From NCBI RefSeq assembly GCF_900105165.1, contig NZ_LT629740.1, forward strand, positions 5,084,001 through 5,148,000: DNA of 64,000 nucleotides, given 5' to 3'. The DNA comes from Mucilaginibacter mallensis (GTDB taxonomy: Bacteria > Bacteroidota > Bacteroidia > Sphingobacteriales > Sphingobacteriaceae). Position numbers and translations under genes: made by a program. Of this stretch, positions 34,704-43,494 are shown piece after piece; positions within the stretch are counted from its first letter, which is position 1; each line of letters starts with the position of its first letter. The notes beneath the pieces are model-generated. The model searched no databases. It was given only the letters and a program-made list of their open reading frames with translations, and was not told where the DNA came from.

Positions 34704-35516
34704 TTATGAATATTGTAAACAGCTCTCCCGGTAGCGCTCAACCGAGTTTTTAAATACCTCTCCTGCATTACCACGCAGGTTTTGCCAGTCGAATGCCCCG
34801 TAAATGGTATCAAACTCCTGTTCCGAAACTTTTCTTATAGCTTCCTTTAATTCATTCGCCGGTAATGGTATCTGATTGGGATAACTGTACATAATAGCAA
34901 TATGCCTTTTGCTCCGGGCTAGGTACAGGCTGTCGCCACAAAGCAAAGTTCCTTTTTCTGACAGCCCATCCACCTTTAAAATGCAACTACCGGGAAAATG
35001 GCCGCCGATATGAATTATCTTCATACCATCCCACAAAGGCTTTTCATCGCCCTGCCAAAATTCAATATGGCTGCCCTTATTAAATACCCATTGATCATCT
35101 AAATGGTGAATATATACAGGGCAATCAAATACTTCGGCCCAGCGGTTCATGGTGCTGTAATAATGCGGATGCGAAAAAGCGATTACCTTTAACCCACCCT
35201 TTGACCTGATAAACTCAATTGCCTTTTCATCCAACAATGGTATGCAATCCCATAAAATATTACCATGCTCGCTCAGTACCAGCAAAGCTCTTTGGCCCAA
35301 AGCAAATGCCTGTTCTATTTTAATGGCGTATAATGTCGGAGTTAATTCAGTTATTACAACTTTATGATTAGTGCTGAGCTCGCCATAATTAGTCCATTGC
35401 TGGCCATCCTCAGGTAAATATTGGCGGTCATCATCACAGATCGGACAAGTTTTGGGCGATCCATCTGCCTGCGGGTATTCCGTGCCGCAGGTTTTACATA
35501 AGTTATTTACAGTCAT
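34704..35516 (-). CDS. Metallo-beta-lactamase fold hydrolase with N-terminal zinc ribbon
   Basis: 270 residues. An N-terminal rubredoxin/zinc-ribbon-like CKTCGTEYP...CPICDDD (CxxC...CxxC) is followed by an MBL fold with AFSHPHYYSTMNRWAEVF in place of the canonical HxHxDH, HIGGHFPGSCIL (metal-binding His region) and LLCGDSLYL. The altered first motif (SHPHYYS) is common in this subgroup; its substrate is unknown. It is the third gene of the run DoxX, EamA, MBL. Confidence 0.85.
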   Translation of the reverse strand: MTVNNLCKTCGTEYPQADGSPKTCPICDDDRQYLPEDGQQWTNYGELSTNHKVVITELTPTLYAIKIEQAFALGQRALLVLSEHGNILWDCIPLLDEKAIEFIRSKGGLKVIAFSHPHYYSTMNRWAEVFDCPVYIHHLDDQWVFNKGSHIEFWQGDEKPLWDGMKIIHIGGHFPGSCILKVDGLSEKGTLLCGDSLYLARSKRHIAIMYSYPNQIPLPANELKEAIRKVSEQEFDTIYGAFDWQNLRGNAGEVFKNSVERYRESCLQYS

Positions 35517-35544
35517 GGTGAACTATTTTAGTTTTGCCTGGTAA

Positions 35545-36564
35545 TTACGACTGGCAGCATACATCCGCCATTTTATCTTTTTTCGCGAATGGATTTAAGC
35601 CCTTAATAGAAACCCAAATACTTGAGATCCGGTTTTTAAAGGCCGGGCCATATTTCGACAGATTAACCAGTAACACGCTCACCAATATCACCAGCAGACC
35701 GAATATCTGTAATATCGTGATGTGCTCATTATTAAAGCCCATGCCAAGCAATACCGCAATAACAGGGTTTACATAAGAGTGCGTACTTACCTGTGTGGCT
35801 GGTCTTACACCCAGCAACCATACATAAGCGCTAAAGGCAGCTATCGACCCAAACAAAATAAGGTAAACCAACGCGAACCATGCCTGTGCAGGCACCTGGC
35901 TAAAATGGAATGTGCTGTATTCATTATGCAAAGCACTTGCCGGGATAAACGCTAACCCGGCAATGATCATTTGCCATGCAACATTTAAACGTGCGGGGGC
36001 ATTAACGGCATTCTTTTTTGAATATAATGAACCTGCCGACCATGCGATAGGGCTCAGGATCAATAAAAATAAACCTATTAATTGCGCCTGACCTAATGAG
36101 CCGTTCAATGATCTTTCAATAGCTTCGCCAAAAAGTAAAAGTACGCCTGAAAAGCCCAGGATGATGCCCGCTATGGTTGATCTGTTTTTTAGGTTGATCT
36201 TCCAGTTTGCTTTATCAAGTATTACAAACCATACGGGGTTGGCCGAAACCATTATGGCGACCATGGCACTGGGCAAGGTACGTTCAACCCAAATAACTAC
36301 GCCGGTAGCAACAAACAGCATCAGCAAACCACAAACGGCCGATGTTTTTATATCTTTCCACACCCAAAGTTTGTCGCCTTTTATACGACACCATATCAGC
36401 ATTAAAATGCCGGCTGTAAAGTAACGGAAGGCCCCCATAAGCATTGGCGGGAAGCCATGTATGGCCATTTGTATAAAAAAGTAAGTGGAGCCCCATACCA
36501 CGTAAACAATGGCAAAGGCTATAATTACTAAAAGTGCTGATGTTTTATTTGAAGACTGTATCAT
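35545..36564 (-). CDS. EamA/DMT-family permease (exporter)
   Basis: 339 residues with ten predicted spans forming two EamA repeats (FAIVYVVWGSTYFFIQMAI at the start; FGSIAAFSAYVWLLGV, THSYVNPVIAVLLGMGFNNE in the second). DMT permeases export amino acids, metabolites or drugs. It sits between DoxX (26 bp gap) and MBL-fold (28 bp gap), all on the minus strand and divergent from a MocR-type regulator, so its control by that regulator is likely. Confidence 0.9.
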   Translation of the reverse strand: MIQSSNKTSALLVIIAFAIVYVVWGSTYFFIQMAIHGFPPMLMGAFRYFTAGILMLIWCRIKGDKLWVWKDIKTSAVCGLLMLFVATGVVIWVERTLPSAMVAIMVSANPVWFVILDKANWKINLKNRSTIAGIILGFSGVLLLFGEAIERSLNGSLGQAQLIGLFLLILSPIAWSAGSLYSKKNAVNAPARLNVAWQMIIAGLAFIPASALHNEYSTFHFSQVPAQAWFALVYLILFGSIAAFSAYVWLLGVRPATQVSTHSYVNPVIAVLLGMGFNNEHITILQIFGLLVILVSVLLVNLSKYGPAFKNRISSIWVSIKGLNPFAKKDKMADVCCQS

Positions 36565-36590
36565 GATGATGATAATTTTAAGGTTAAGAT

Positions 36591-37082
36591 TTAATTTAAT
36601 ATGGCGTTTTGCTGGTAATCAGCCAATTGATTATTCAATGATCTTAATGAGCGCCAGGCATCAATGCTCCATTTGTAATTTGGCACACCTGCGAGTAAAA
36701 AACTGGCTGCGCTCAGCGTAAAAACCGAATAACCCAATGGCGAATCGATACCAAATGAGATACCCATTGATACGGCAAAACAAAAGCTCAATATTCCGCT
36801 GCCTATAGCCGCGAAACGGGTAAACAGGCCGATAATTAACAATATGCCAAAAGTGGCCTCGCCCAGAGTGGCTAAAACTGACAGGAAAGGGATAATGCTA
36901 ACAGGTAAAAATGCCATCACCTGTTTTGAGTAGTCCAGGAAATGCTGCCAATCGCCCCAGCCTACATGTGGTTGCCCGTGGGCACCTAACAACCCAAGCC
37001 TGTCGGCTACTTCCCATAAATAGGCGCTGCCTATAGCTAACCTCAGGTATACCGATTGATATTTATATTGCTGACTAATCAT
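36591..37082 (-). CDS. DoxX-family membrane protein
   Basis: 163 residues with four membrane helices, e.g. ATFGILLIIGLFTRFAAIGSG and VFTLSAASFLLAGV, typical of DoxX/DoxD-like proteins. It is the first gene of a three-gene run with EamA and the MBL-fold protein. The role is unknown; relatives include thiosulfate:quinone oxidoreductase subunits and membrane stress proteins. Confidence 0.85.
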   Translation of the reverse strand: MISQQYKYQSVYLRLAIGSAYLWEVADRLGLLGAHGQPHVGWGDWQHFLDYSKQVMAFLPVSIIPFLSVLATLGEATFGILLIIGLFTRFAAIGSGILSFCFAVSMGISFGIDSPLGYSVFTLSAASFLLAGVPNYKWSIDAWRSLRSLNNQLADYQQNAILN

Positions 37083-37134
37083 AATATTTCTCTTTTTGTT
37101 AGTATAAAGTTAGGCATAGGCTGGCCTATACAAC

Positions 37135-37165
37135 TAGTCCAGAAACAACAAAGCAGATAGTCCAG
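37135..37165. promoter_or_regulatory. Direct repeat TAGTCCAG, candidate MocR-type operator
   Basis: TAGTCCAG occurs at 37135-37142 and 37158-37165, 23 bp apart, in the divergent promoter region between DoxX and the MocR-type regulator. The complement CTGGACTA resembles the CTGGAC half-site reported for MocR regulators such as TauR. Regulation is inferred. Confidence 0.5.
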
Positions 37166-37267
37166 CATGCAGGAAATAAATATTATACATACTTTAGTAT
37201 TTCAATTTACAATACGCTGACTTTAAGCTAAACTATAGCCAGCATAAATGAATTATTCCGGTATGAT

Positions 37268-38758
37268 ATGGCATTGATAGAAAACTCCCTAACCATTGAT
37301 AAAACACTTGCCGTACCTGTTTACCTGCAGGTTTCAAACGGCATAATCAATCATATACGCCAGGGGATCTTAAAACCGGGAGCACCATTACCGGCCAGCA
37401 GGGTGCTTGCAAAAAATTTACATGTACACCGGCAAACCGTGGTATCAGCCTACGATGAATTATACGCGCAAAGCTGGATAGATATTTATCCCCGCAAGGG
37501 AATTTTTGTAGCTAAAAACCTGCCTGATGTTGTACCAAGGCGCCTGGCTGCTACTATTCAGAGCCATGCACTGGCTTCGGAGACTTCCTTCCCCGTTCCT
37601 GATAAAATACATGTTGCCAGTTTGTTTAATAAACCTGCCGATGGCAATCTTATTTTTAATGATGGTTTCCCCGATACACGCATTGCCCCGGTTGAATTAA
37701 TGGTGCGGGAATACCGCAGGTTTGCCAATTACCGCTTTACCCCTACCTACCTGATGTACGGTCTCGAGCAGGGTTCTTTAAATTTCAGAACCGAACTAGC
37801 TAAATTCCTGTCGGCCACGCGGGGATTAAATGTTACGGCTGCTGATATATTGATCACAAAGGGCGTGCAGATGGCGCTATACCTCACAGCACAGGTGCTG
37901 TTATCAAAAAATGATGTAGTAATTGTGGGCGATCCCGGCTACTCGGGCGCTAACGAGATATTTGAGCATAGCGGTGCAAAACTTGAATTAGTTCCCATTG
38001 ATGAACATGGTTTGAATATGGATGCGGTTGAGACAATATGTAAAAGTAAAAAGGTGAAGATGCTGTATGTGATCCCCCATCACCATACCCCTACAACGGC
38101 TACATTGAGTTCCGAAAGGCGCATCCGATTGCTGGAACTGGCCAAAAAATATAAGTTCGCCATTATTGAGGATGATTATGATTTCGATTTTCAATACTCA
38201 GGCAGCCCCATATTGCCCTTAGCCAGTATTGATACCTGCGGCAATGTTATATATGTTGGTTCTTTTTGTAAGACCATAGCACCCGGTATCCGCATTGGCT
38301 TTATGATAGCCCCGCCAAATTTTTTACTACAGGCAATAAAGCTGCGCAAACTAATAGACCGGCAGGGAGAGCATTTACTGGAGGAAGCTATGGCTAATTT
38401 ACTTAAGAACGGCGATATAAGCCGCCATCTGAAAAAAGCCAACAAACTATACCACGAAAGGCGTGACATTCTCTGCGGGCTTCTAAATGCGCACCTGGGC
38501 GACTATATTACATTCAAGGTTCCTGATGGTGGCTTTGCTATCTGGGTAAATTATAAACAGGGTATCGACCCGGTAAAAGTGGCACAAAAAGCCTCGGAGT
38601 TGGGACTTACCATTAGCGCTGGTCAGGATTATTATCACGACAGGAGCAATAAATGCAACTCGGTACGCATTGGCTTTGCATCATTAAACGAACAGGAACT
38701 GGAAGATGCCGTGGCTATTTTTAGCAAGGCAATTAAAAAAGTAAGCGGAATAATTTAA
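37268..38758 (+). CDS. MocR-type GntR/aminotransferase transcriptional regulator
   Basis: 496 residues. An N-terminal winged-helix GntR domain (about 10-85, with PVYLQVSNGIINHIRQGILKPG and LPASRVLAKNLHVHRQTVVSAY) is joined to a fold-type I PLP aminotransferase-like domain with SFCKTIAPG (Lys335 as the Schiff-base Lys). This is the MocR/PdxR group, which uses PLP adducts as signals. It diverges from the DoxX/EamA/MBL run; the operator is described at 37135. Confidence 0.93.
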   Translation: MALIENSLTIDKTLAVPVYLQVSNGIINHIRQGILKPGAPLPASRVLAKNLHVHRQTVVSAYDELYAQSWIDIYPRKGIFVAKNLPDVVPRRLAATIQSHALASETSFPVPDKIHVASLFNKPADGNLIFNDGFPDTRIAPVELMVREYRRFANYRFTPTYLMYGLEQGSLNFRTELAKFLSATRGLNVTAADILITKGVQMALYLTAQVLLSKNDVVIVGDPGYSGANEIFEHSGAKLELVPIDEHGLNMDAVETICKSKKVKMLYVIPHHHTPTTATLSSERRIRLLELAKKYKFAIIEDDYDFDFQYSGSPILPLASIDTCGNVIYVGSFCKTIAPGIRIGFMIAPPNFLLQAIKLRKLIDRQGEHLLEEAMANLLKNGDISRHLKKANKLYHERRDILCGLLNAHLGDYITFKVPDGGFAIWVNYKQGIDPVKVAQKASELGLTISAGQDYYHDRSNKCNSVRIGFASLNEQELEDAVAIFSKAIKKVSGII

Positions 38759-38766
38759 ACACCCAT

Positions 38767-39150
38767 ATGAACAAAAACCCGATAAACCTTGCAGTACGAT
38801 TTTTATTAGAGCTGGTGATATTAGCCGCACTCGGCATGTGGGGCTGGCATTTATTTGTGGGATGGGAACAATATGCAGCAGCACTCATACTCCCTGCAAT
38901 AGCTGCAACATTATGGGGCGTTTTCAGAATACCGAATGACCCCGGAGCTGCCCCGGTAAAAACACCGGGATTGATCAGGTTATTGATGGAACTGAGCCTG
39001 TTTGCCCTAACCGTGTGGATATTATTTACGCTGAATCACATCACCTTAAGCTATATCATAGCCGCAATTGTGATAGTGCATTACGCGGTATCATACGACA
39101 GGACTTGGGCCATGCTCCGGAATAAATCTTATAATGGATTTGCGAAATAA
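38767..39150 (+). CDS. YrdB family (DUF2568) membrane protein
   Basis: 127 residues with four membrane helices and the family segments FRIPNDPGAAPV and LLELVILAALGMWGW. It begins 8 bp after the MocR gene, suggesting co-transcription. Function is unknown. Confidence 0.82.
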   Translation: MNKNPINLAVRFLLELVILAALGMWGWHLFVGWEQYAAALILPAIAATLWGVFRIPNDPGAAPVKTPGLIRLLMELSLFALTVWILFTLNHITLSYIIAAIVIVHYAVSYDRTWAMLRNKSYNGFAK

Positions 39151-39151
39151 G

Positions 39152-39730
39152 CTATTTCCCTTTCAACAACCGAAACAACAAGGTGTTAAAAAAGTAGAAC
39201 ATACACATTAAGATGATAACTGTACTGATAAACCAGTCGCCCAATACTTCGGTAGTTCCTGATGGTAAATTGCTGGTGTAACCGAAAACAAAATAATGCC
39301 CGTCTTTAACAAAAAAGCCGGTATGATCTGGCGCAACTAGTTTGATGATAGCCAACGATCCAAAAGCTAAGATCAACAGATAGATCAAACCAAGGATAAA
39401 ATAACCCAATCCATTAAAAATATTAAGATATATAGCTTGTATCACATGTTTAGGATTGAAGGAACGCGCGGCCTGCCGCACTTTTTTATGAGCAACAGTG
39501 GGTTGCAATACTACTTCGGGCGCACCTAATTTATCGAGGGTATCCATCAATACGTCAACCTCATTTTCGGGTGTGGCTGTGTGCGTGGCCTCATAAATAT
39601 GGCTGTTAAATTCCATTAGCAATTCCCGCTGATCCTCGGCTGATAATATGCTTATACAGCGATTAACACGGACAAAATAATCATCATAAATGCGCTGTGC
39701 GGTTGGGTTATTAAAAATTATTCTCTTCAT
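39152..39730 (-). CDS. HAAS/DUF1700-like membrane protein paired with PadR
   Basis: 192 residues: an N-terminal helical HAAS-like domain (RVNRCISILSAEDQRELLMEFNSHIYEA, about 20-65) and two C-terminal membrane helices. Such proteins are usually encoded next to a PadR regulator, as here: the gene start overlaps the PadR stop by 4 bp. It may be an anti-activator or membrane sensor; the exact function is not known. Confidence 0.82.
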   Translation of the reverse strand: MKRIIFNNPTAQRIYDDYFVRVNRCISILSAEDQRELLMEFNSHIYEATHTATPENEVDVLMDTLDKLGAPEVVLQPTVAHKKVRQAARSFNPKHVIQAIYLNIFNGLGYFILGLIYLLILAFGSLAIIKLVAPDHTGFFVKDGHYFVFGYTSNLPSGTTEVLGDWFISTVIILMCMFYFFNTLLFRLLKGK

Positions 39731-40062
39731 TTCTGTATTTTTTGAATGGCGGTTCCTAATGCCGACCAGATCTTCTTCATTTCAGTTAGAGTTTCTCTCC
39801 CCTCCTTGCTCAATGTATAATACTTACGTGGTATACCTGATTCCTGCTCTATCCATTTGGCGTCGACAATGCCTTCGGTTTTCAGTCGGTTTAATAAAGG
39901 GTATAAGGTACCTTCCGCTACCTCAAGCGTGGTATGAATTTTTATCTCCTGCACCAGTTCATAGCCATAATACTCCTTTTCATCAAGTATGATGAGGATG
40001 ATATAGGATAGTGTCCCTTTCTTTACCTGGGAGAACCAGTTCTGCACAAATTCATTATTCAT
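39727..40062 (-). CDS. PadR family transcriptional regulator
   Basis: 111 residues. The start is chosen at MNNEFVQNWFSQVKKG, typical of this group, rather than the earlier MYYICY frame opening at 40080. The winged helix has TLSYIILIILDEKEYYGYELVQEI and EGTLYPLLNRLKTEGIV, then the YYTLSKEGRETL wing-helix. PadR-type repressors sense small molecules or drugs. It overlaps the HAAS gene; operator-like repeats lie at 40077-40111. Confidence 0.92.
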   Translation of the reverse strand: MNNEFVQNWFSQVKKGTLSYIILIILDEKEYYGYELVQEIKIHTTLEVAEGTLYPLLNRLKTEGIVDAKWIEQESGIPRKYYTLSKEGRETLTEMKKIWSALGTAIQKIQK

Positions 40063-40076
40063 ATAACAAATATAAT

Positions 40077-40111
40077 ACATAGCAATACAATGTACAATAG
40101 CAATGCTATGT
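40077..40111. promoter_or_regulatory. Inverted repeat upstream of padR, candidate auto-operator
   Basis: ACATAGCA (40077-40084) and TGCTATGT (40104-40111) form a perfect 8-bp inverted repeat over 35 bp, with a TGTACA core inside (40091-40096). PadR proteins often bind ATGT/ACAT-containing palindromes. Position directly before the start of the regulator suggests autoregulation. Confidence 0.45.
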
Positions 40112-40136
40112 TTTTATTGTTCTTTTGATGAGAACA

Positions 40137-40169
40137 CAAAAAAGCCTGCAATAGATTTATCGCAGGCTT
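40137..40169 (-). terminator. Terminator of rlmF
   Basis: Hairpin aagcctgc (40142-40149) with gcaggctt (40162-40169), followed on the minus strand by a T-run at 40136-40143. Confidence 0.6.
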
Positions 40170-40192
40170 AAAATTCTTGGTATTATTCGTGT

Positions 40193-41161
40193 TTATTTAT
40201 TCCCATGACTTGCTCTCCACGCAGCCTGTTCCCGTTCATTCAAAAAGGTCCAGGCAACAATGCGGCTTACTTTTTGGCCCTGCGACATGCTGATGGTTTT
40301 AACATCAATAGCCGATACATTCCTCAAAGCCTTATAAACACCGGGCAGGGTATCTTTTTTTGATACCAGCGTTGAGAACCAAAGCACACTTTTTGTAAAT
40401 AAAGCGCTTTGCTCAATCATATGCCTGATGAACATGGCCTCGCCACCGGGGCACCAAAGCTCATTGTTCTTTCCGCCAAAATTAAGCACCGCTTTAGGCG
40501 CTTTGGTATTATTCAAATTATCCCATTTTCTGTTGGTACCCAATTGCGCTTCCTGCAATGATGCATGGAAAGGCGGGTTACACATGCTGAGATCAAAAAC
40601 TTCGCCTTGCTTAATAACGCGTTTAAAAACATCGGCCTTATTGGTTTGCAACCGGCACACAATATTATCTTTCAGCTTCGGGTTTTCAGTAATGATCTTA
40701 TTCGCTGATTGTATAGCCACCGGGTCAATATCAGTACCCACAAACTGCCAGCCGTATGTGCTGTTACCAATTATTGGGTACACACAATTAGCGCCGGTAC
40801 CAATATCCAATACATTTACCTGTTCGCCTGTCGGGATAGCGCCTTTATTGCTCTCCCCCAACAGATCGGCCATATAATGAATATAATCAGCCCGACCGGG
40901 TATTGGCGGACAAAGGTATCCTGCCGGGATATCCCAGTAATCAATGCCATAAAACTGCTTTAGCAAGGCCCTGTTCAGCGTTTTTACTGCATCCGGGTCA
41001 CTAAAATTTATAGATTCTGTTCCGAATTTATTGGGTTTTACAAATGGCCGCAACGCTGGTGTAGCCTTAATAAGCCGTTCAAAATCATACCCTTGCCGGT
41101 GTAAATTACGCGGATGTAAGTTTTCTTTTTCGGCAGCAGGCTGTTTTGGTTCTGATGGCAT
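40193..41161 (-). CDS. rlmF: 23S rRNA adenine-1618 N6-methyltransferase RlmF
   Basis: 322 residues. The family start LHPRNLHRQGYDFERLIKAT, the SAM-binding LDIGTGANCVYP and the catalytic NPPF (SMCNPPFHASLQEA) are present, as is DYWDIPAGYLCPPIPGRADYIHY. It methylates A1618 in 23S rRNA in Escherichia coli. Single gene with its own terminator. Confidence 0.93.
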   Translation of the reverse strand: MPSEPKQPAAEKENLHPRNLHRQGYDFERLIKATPALRPFVKPNKFGTESINFSDPDAVKTLNRALLKQFYGIDYWDIPAGYLCPPIPGRADYIHYMADLLGESNKGAIPTGEQVNVLDIGTGANCVYPIIGNSTYGWQFVGTDIDPVAIQSANKIITENPKLKDNIVCRLQTNKADVFKRVIKQGEVFDLSMCNPPFHASLQEAQLGTNRKWDNLNNTKAPKAVLNFGGKNNELWCPGGEAMFIRHMIEQSALFTKSVLWFSTLVSKKDTLPGVYKALRNVSAIDVKTISMSQGQKVSRIVAWTFLNEREQAAWRASHGNK

Positions 41162-41297
41162 TTTAAGGCTGATATCTTTGTAGCGAAGGTCGGCATTTTA
41201 ATTACAAAAGCAGACCTTATAAGATTTGTATTTTTGTAGTTCTTATAACTAAGAAATAAGGGGGATAATTCTATCTTCGCGGCACCTTATTCATAAT

Positions 41298-41981
41298 ATG
41301 AAAAAACTACTACTTACCACCCTTTTTACGATTTCAACTATTATTGCTTTTGCACAAAGTTATGGCAACACTAATAACGGTACTATAACATTTGGATTAG
41401 CCGGGGGGACCAGCTTTGCGTTTATACAAGTAAAATCGCCATACAGAGACGAGGTATATACGAATTCAGAAGCACCTTTCTCATTAGGTTTTAATGCCGA
41501 TTTTAAATTCAACGATTACTTTTCTATAAGGCCCGGCATACTTTATGCGGGCAAGGGTGGAACTATGAACGCTGTATATGTCGACCAGCAAGAAAACAAT
41601 ATTTCAGTTACCGACGACTATAAATTGCATTATCTTGAAATCCCGATTGCCTTTATTGGGCATTTACCAGTTGGAGATGGTGCAAATATTTATTTAGGTG
41701 CAGGCCCCTATTTTTCGCTGGGTTTAAATGGTACAAATAACCAAACGCTTTACACGGATGATCCCGTAAAGCAGAAGATCACCTACGGAAAAAATGGCGA
41801 TTTTAAATCAACCGATGTTGGCGCGACCGGCGTATTGGGATTTCAGGGTGCAGCGGGATGGACCATAAGCGGTAATCTTGACTGGGGCTTTACCAACATC
41901 CTGCAAAAAAATAACACTGGCTATGATGTGAGCGAATTTAAAACCATTACATTCTATCTTTCAATAGGACAAAGCTTTTAA
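41298..41981 (+). CDS. PorT-like outer-membrane beta-barrel protein
   Basis: 227 residues with signal peptide (LLTTLFTISTIIAFAQ) and alternating strands of an eight-stranded barrel: FNDYFSIRPGILYAGKGG, YLEIPIAFIGHL, YLGAGPYFSLGLNG, then the C-terminal FYLSIGQSF with a terminal Phe. Function beyond an outer-membrane barrel is unknown. A TATCTTCG -7-like element is at 41272-41279, just upstream. Confidence 0.82.
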   Translation: MKKLLLTTLFTISTIIAFAQSYGNTNNGTITFGLAGGTSFAFIQVKSPYRDEVYTNSEAPFSLGFNADFKFNDYFSIRPGILYAGKGGTMNAVYVDQQENNISVTDDYKLHYLEIPIAFIGHLPVGDGANIYLGAGPYFSLGLNGTNNQTLYTDDPVKQKITYGKNGDFKSTDVGATGVLGFQGAAGWTISGNLDWGFTNILQKNNTGYDVSEFKTITFYLSIGQSF

Positions 41982-42018
41982 CACATTGATTCTTCATACA
42001 TCAATTAATTATAATCTA

Positions 42019-42636
42019 CTAATTCAAAATATCCTTTAACCCGGTAAAACTATCGCTATGGTGAACCGCATTAGTGGCTGAATGCCTTTTTTCGGGATCA
42101 TACAAATAAGTATCAATCCCAAGTACTGTCGCGGCAGCAATTTCAGATTCTGGATCATCGCCTATTACCAGCATTTCATCAAAAGTATAATTGTACTTTT
42201 CCTTGATCTGCTGAAAGATATCCCTCTTGGTAATGGCCGATTTATCGGGATCTACTATGTAAATTTCTTTAAAATCATTTTCAATCTGTAGCTGTCTTAT
42301 TTTGCTTAGCTGTAGCTCGGTAAAACCTATAGTTACCAGGAATTTGTCGATTTTCAGGTCCTTAGTTTGCAGATAATCCTCATAAGGTTCAATTGCTTCA
42401 TCACATCGCAGCCCGCGGAGCAATTGTAAGCTATCCTGTTTCAAGTCCTCACTAAAGGCATAAATTTTGGCAACTTTTTGAAAAGGCATCCTGGTAACAT
42501 CCTCCTGAACCTTTTTATAAGTATCGCTATCCAGCTTTTGCTCCAACAGGGCATATACCGATTCAAATAATTGCGCCCCAATAGAAGCCACAGGGTAAAC
42601 TGTATTGTCAAGATCAAAAATCAGTGCTTTTTTCAT
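42019..42636 (-). CDS. HAD superfamily hydrolase
   Basis: 205 residues. Motif I is FDLDNTVYP (Asp8/Asp10), motif IV VIGDDPESEI. Similar to small phosphatases of pyrimidine-5'-nucleotidase or phosphoglycolate phosphatase type; the substrate is unknown. A perfect palindrome TTGAGATATCTCAA lies at 42639-42652, just upstream of the start. Confidence 0.86.
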   Translation of the reverse strand: MKKALIFDLDNTVYPVASIGAQLFESVYALLEQKLDSDTYKKVQEDVTRMPFQKVAKIYAFSEDLKQDSLQLLRGLRCDEAIEPYEDYLQTKDLKIDKFLVTIGFTELQLSKIRQLQIENDFKEIYIVDPDKSAITKRDIFQQIKEKYNYTFDEMLVIGDDPESEIAAATVLGIDTYLYDPEKRHSATNAVHHSDSFTGLKDILN

Positions 42637-42727
42637 AATTGAGATATCTCAAAAAATAAAACGAATTTTTAATATCGAATTATATAATCAAGGCTTCATC
42701 TTTTTCAGAAAGATATTTAGTAAATTA

Positions 42728-43438
42728 TTAAACCGGGTTCCCGTTATTATCTGTTTTAATGCTTTGATTCTGAAAGCGGAAAAACATTGCTACCCAGAGA
42801 TCGGTATCCTTAAAATAAAAGAAAAGCGCGCCATCCTGGTATACACCATTATTTGCTGCCTCTTTGCCCGAATCGCCCTGGTTCATGTGCACATCATGCA
42901 CGCCCAAAGCCGGGTCGGGGTTAAAATATTGGGTATTATCTTTTATACTGCCCGAGGTATTATCATCCCAGCCCGAGCCAAAAGCAAAAACCTCGGCGTT
43001 GGGATTATTGGTTGCCTTTAATACCCAGGGATTGAGATCATCATTCAGGTCGCTACCATTAGTACCTATAGCTGCAGGCGGCACCAGCGTCATTGCCCCT
43101 ATGGGGAACAGCGCCGGTGTTGTACGCAAATAATCAAGCCCTAACCCGCCGGGCAGAGCTGTTTTTGGCGTAAAACCAACCTTCGCCTGCAACATTTGCG
43201 CTGTTAAGGGATGAACGAAGTTCTCATCCTTGTAATACAGCAATATCCTGTCGGTATCCAATTTTGTACTGCCCCCATTAGCATAATGGACCTGCGCGCC
43301 TGCTATCTCTGAATAAACATCAATAGCCAAACGGTATAACTGGTCGGCTTTAACTTCAATCTGGTAATGATCGGCGGTATTTTTGTAGGGGATGGAGTTA
43401 ATTACTTCACCTCTTAATAATCCGTAATTTAATGCCAT
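42728..43438 (-). CDS. DUF2278 (YukJ-like) protein
   Basis: 236 residues. MALNYGLLRGEVINSIPY, then the HYQIEV strand, and GVHDVHMNQGDSGK with a His-rich signature typical of DUF2278. GALFFYFKDTDLWVAMFFRFQNQ closes the domain. No export signal. Function is unknown. Confidence 0.8.
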   Translation of the reverse strand: MALNYGLLRGEVINSIPYKNTADHYQIEVKADQLYRLAIDVYSEIAGAQVHYANGGSTKLDTDRILLYYKDENFVHPLTAQMLQAKVGFTPKTALPGGLGLDYLRTTPALFPIGAMTLVPPAAIGTNGSDLNDDLNPWVLKATNNPNAEVFAFGSGWDDNTSGSIKDNTQYFNPDPALGVHDVHMNQGDSGKEAANNGVYQDGALFFYFKDTDLWVAMFFRFQNQSIKTDNNGNPV

Positions 43439-43494
43439 AGTTTTAATGTTAGATTGACTATTATATTTACCGCGTATTTATACAATTGATTCAC

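Noticed and set aside
42605..43021. 138-residue plus-strand frame over DUF2278
   Set aside because: Antisense shadow; the minus strand holds the conserved protein.
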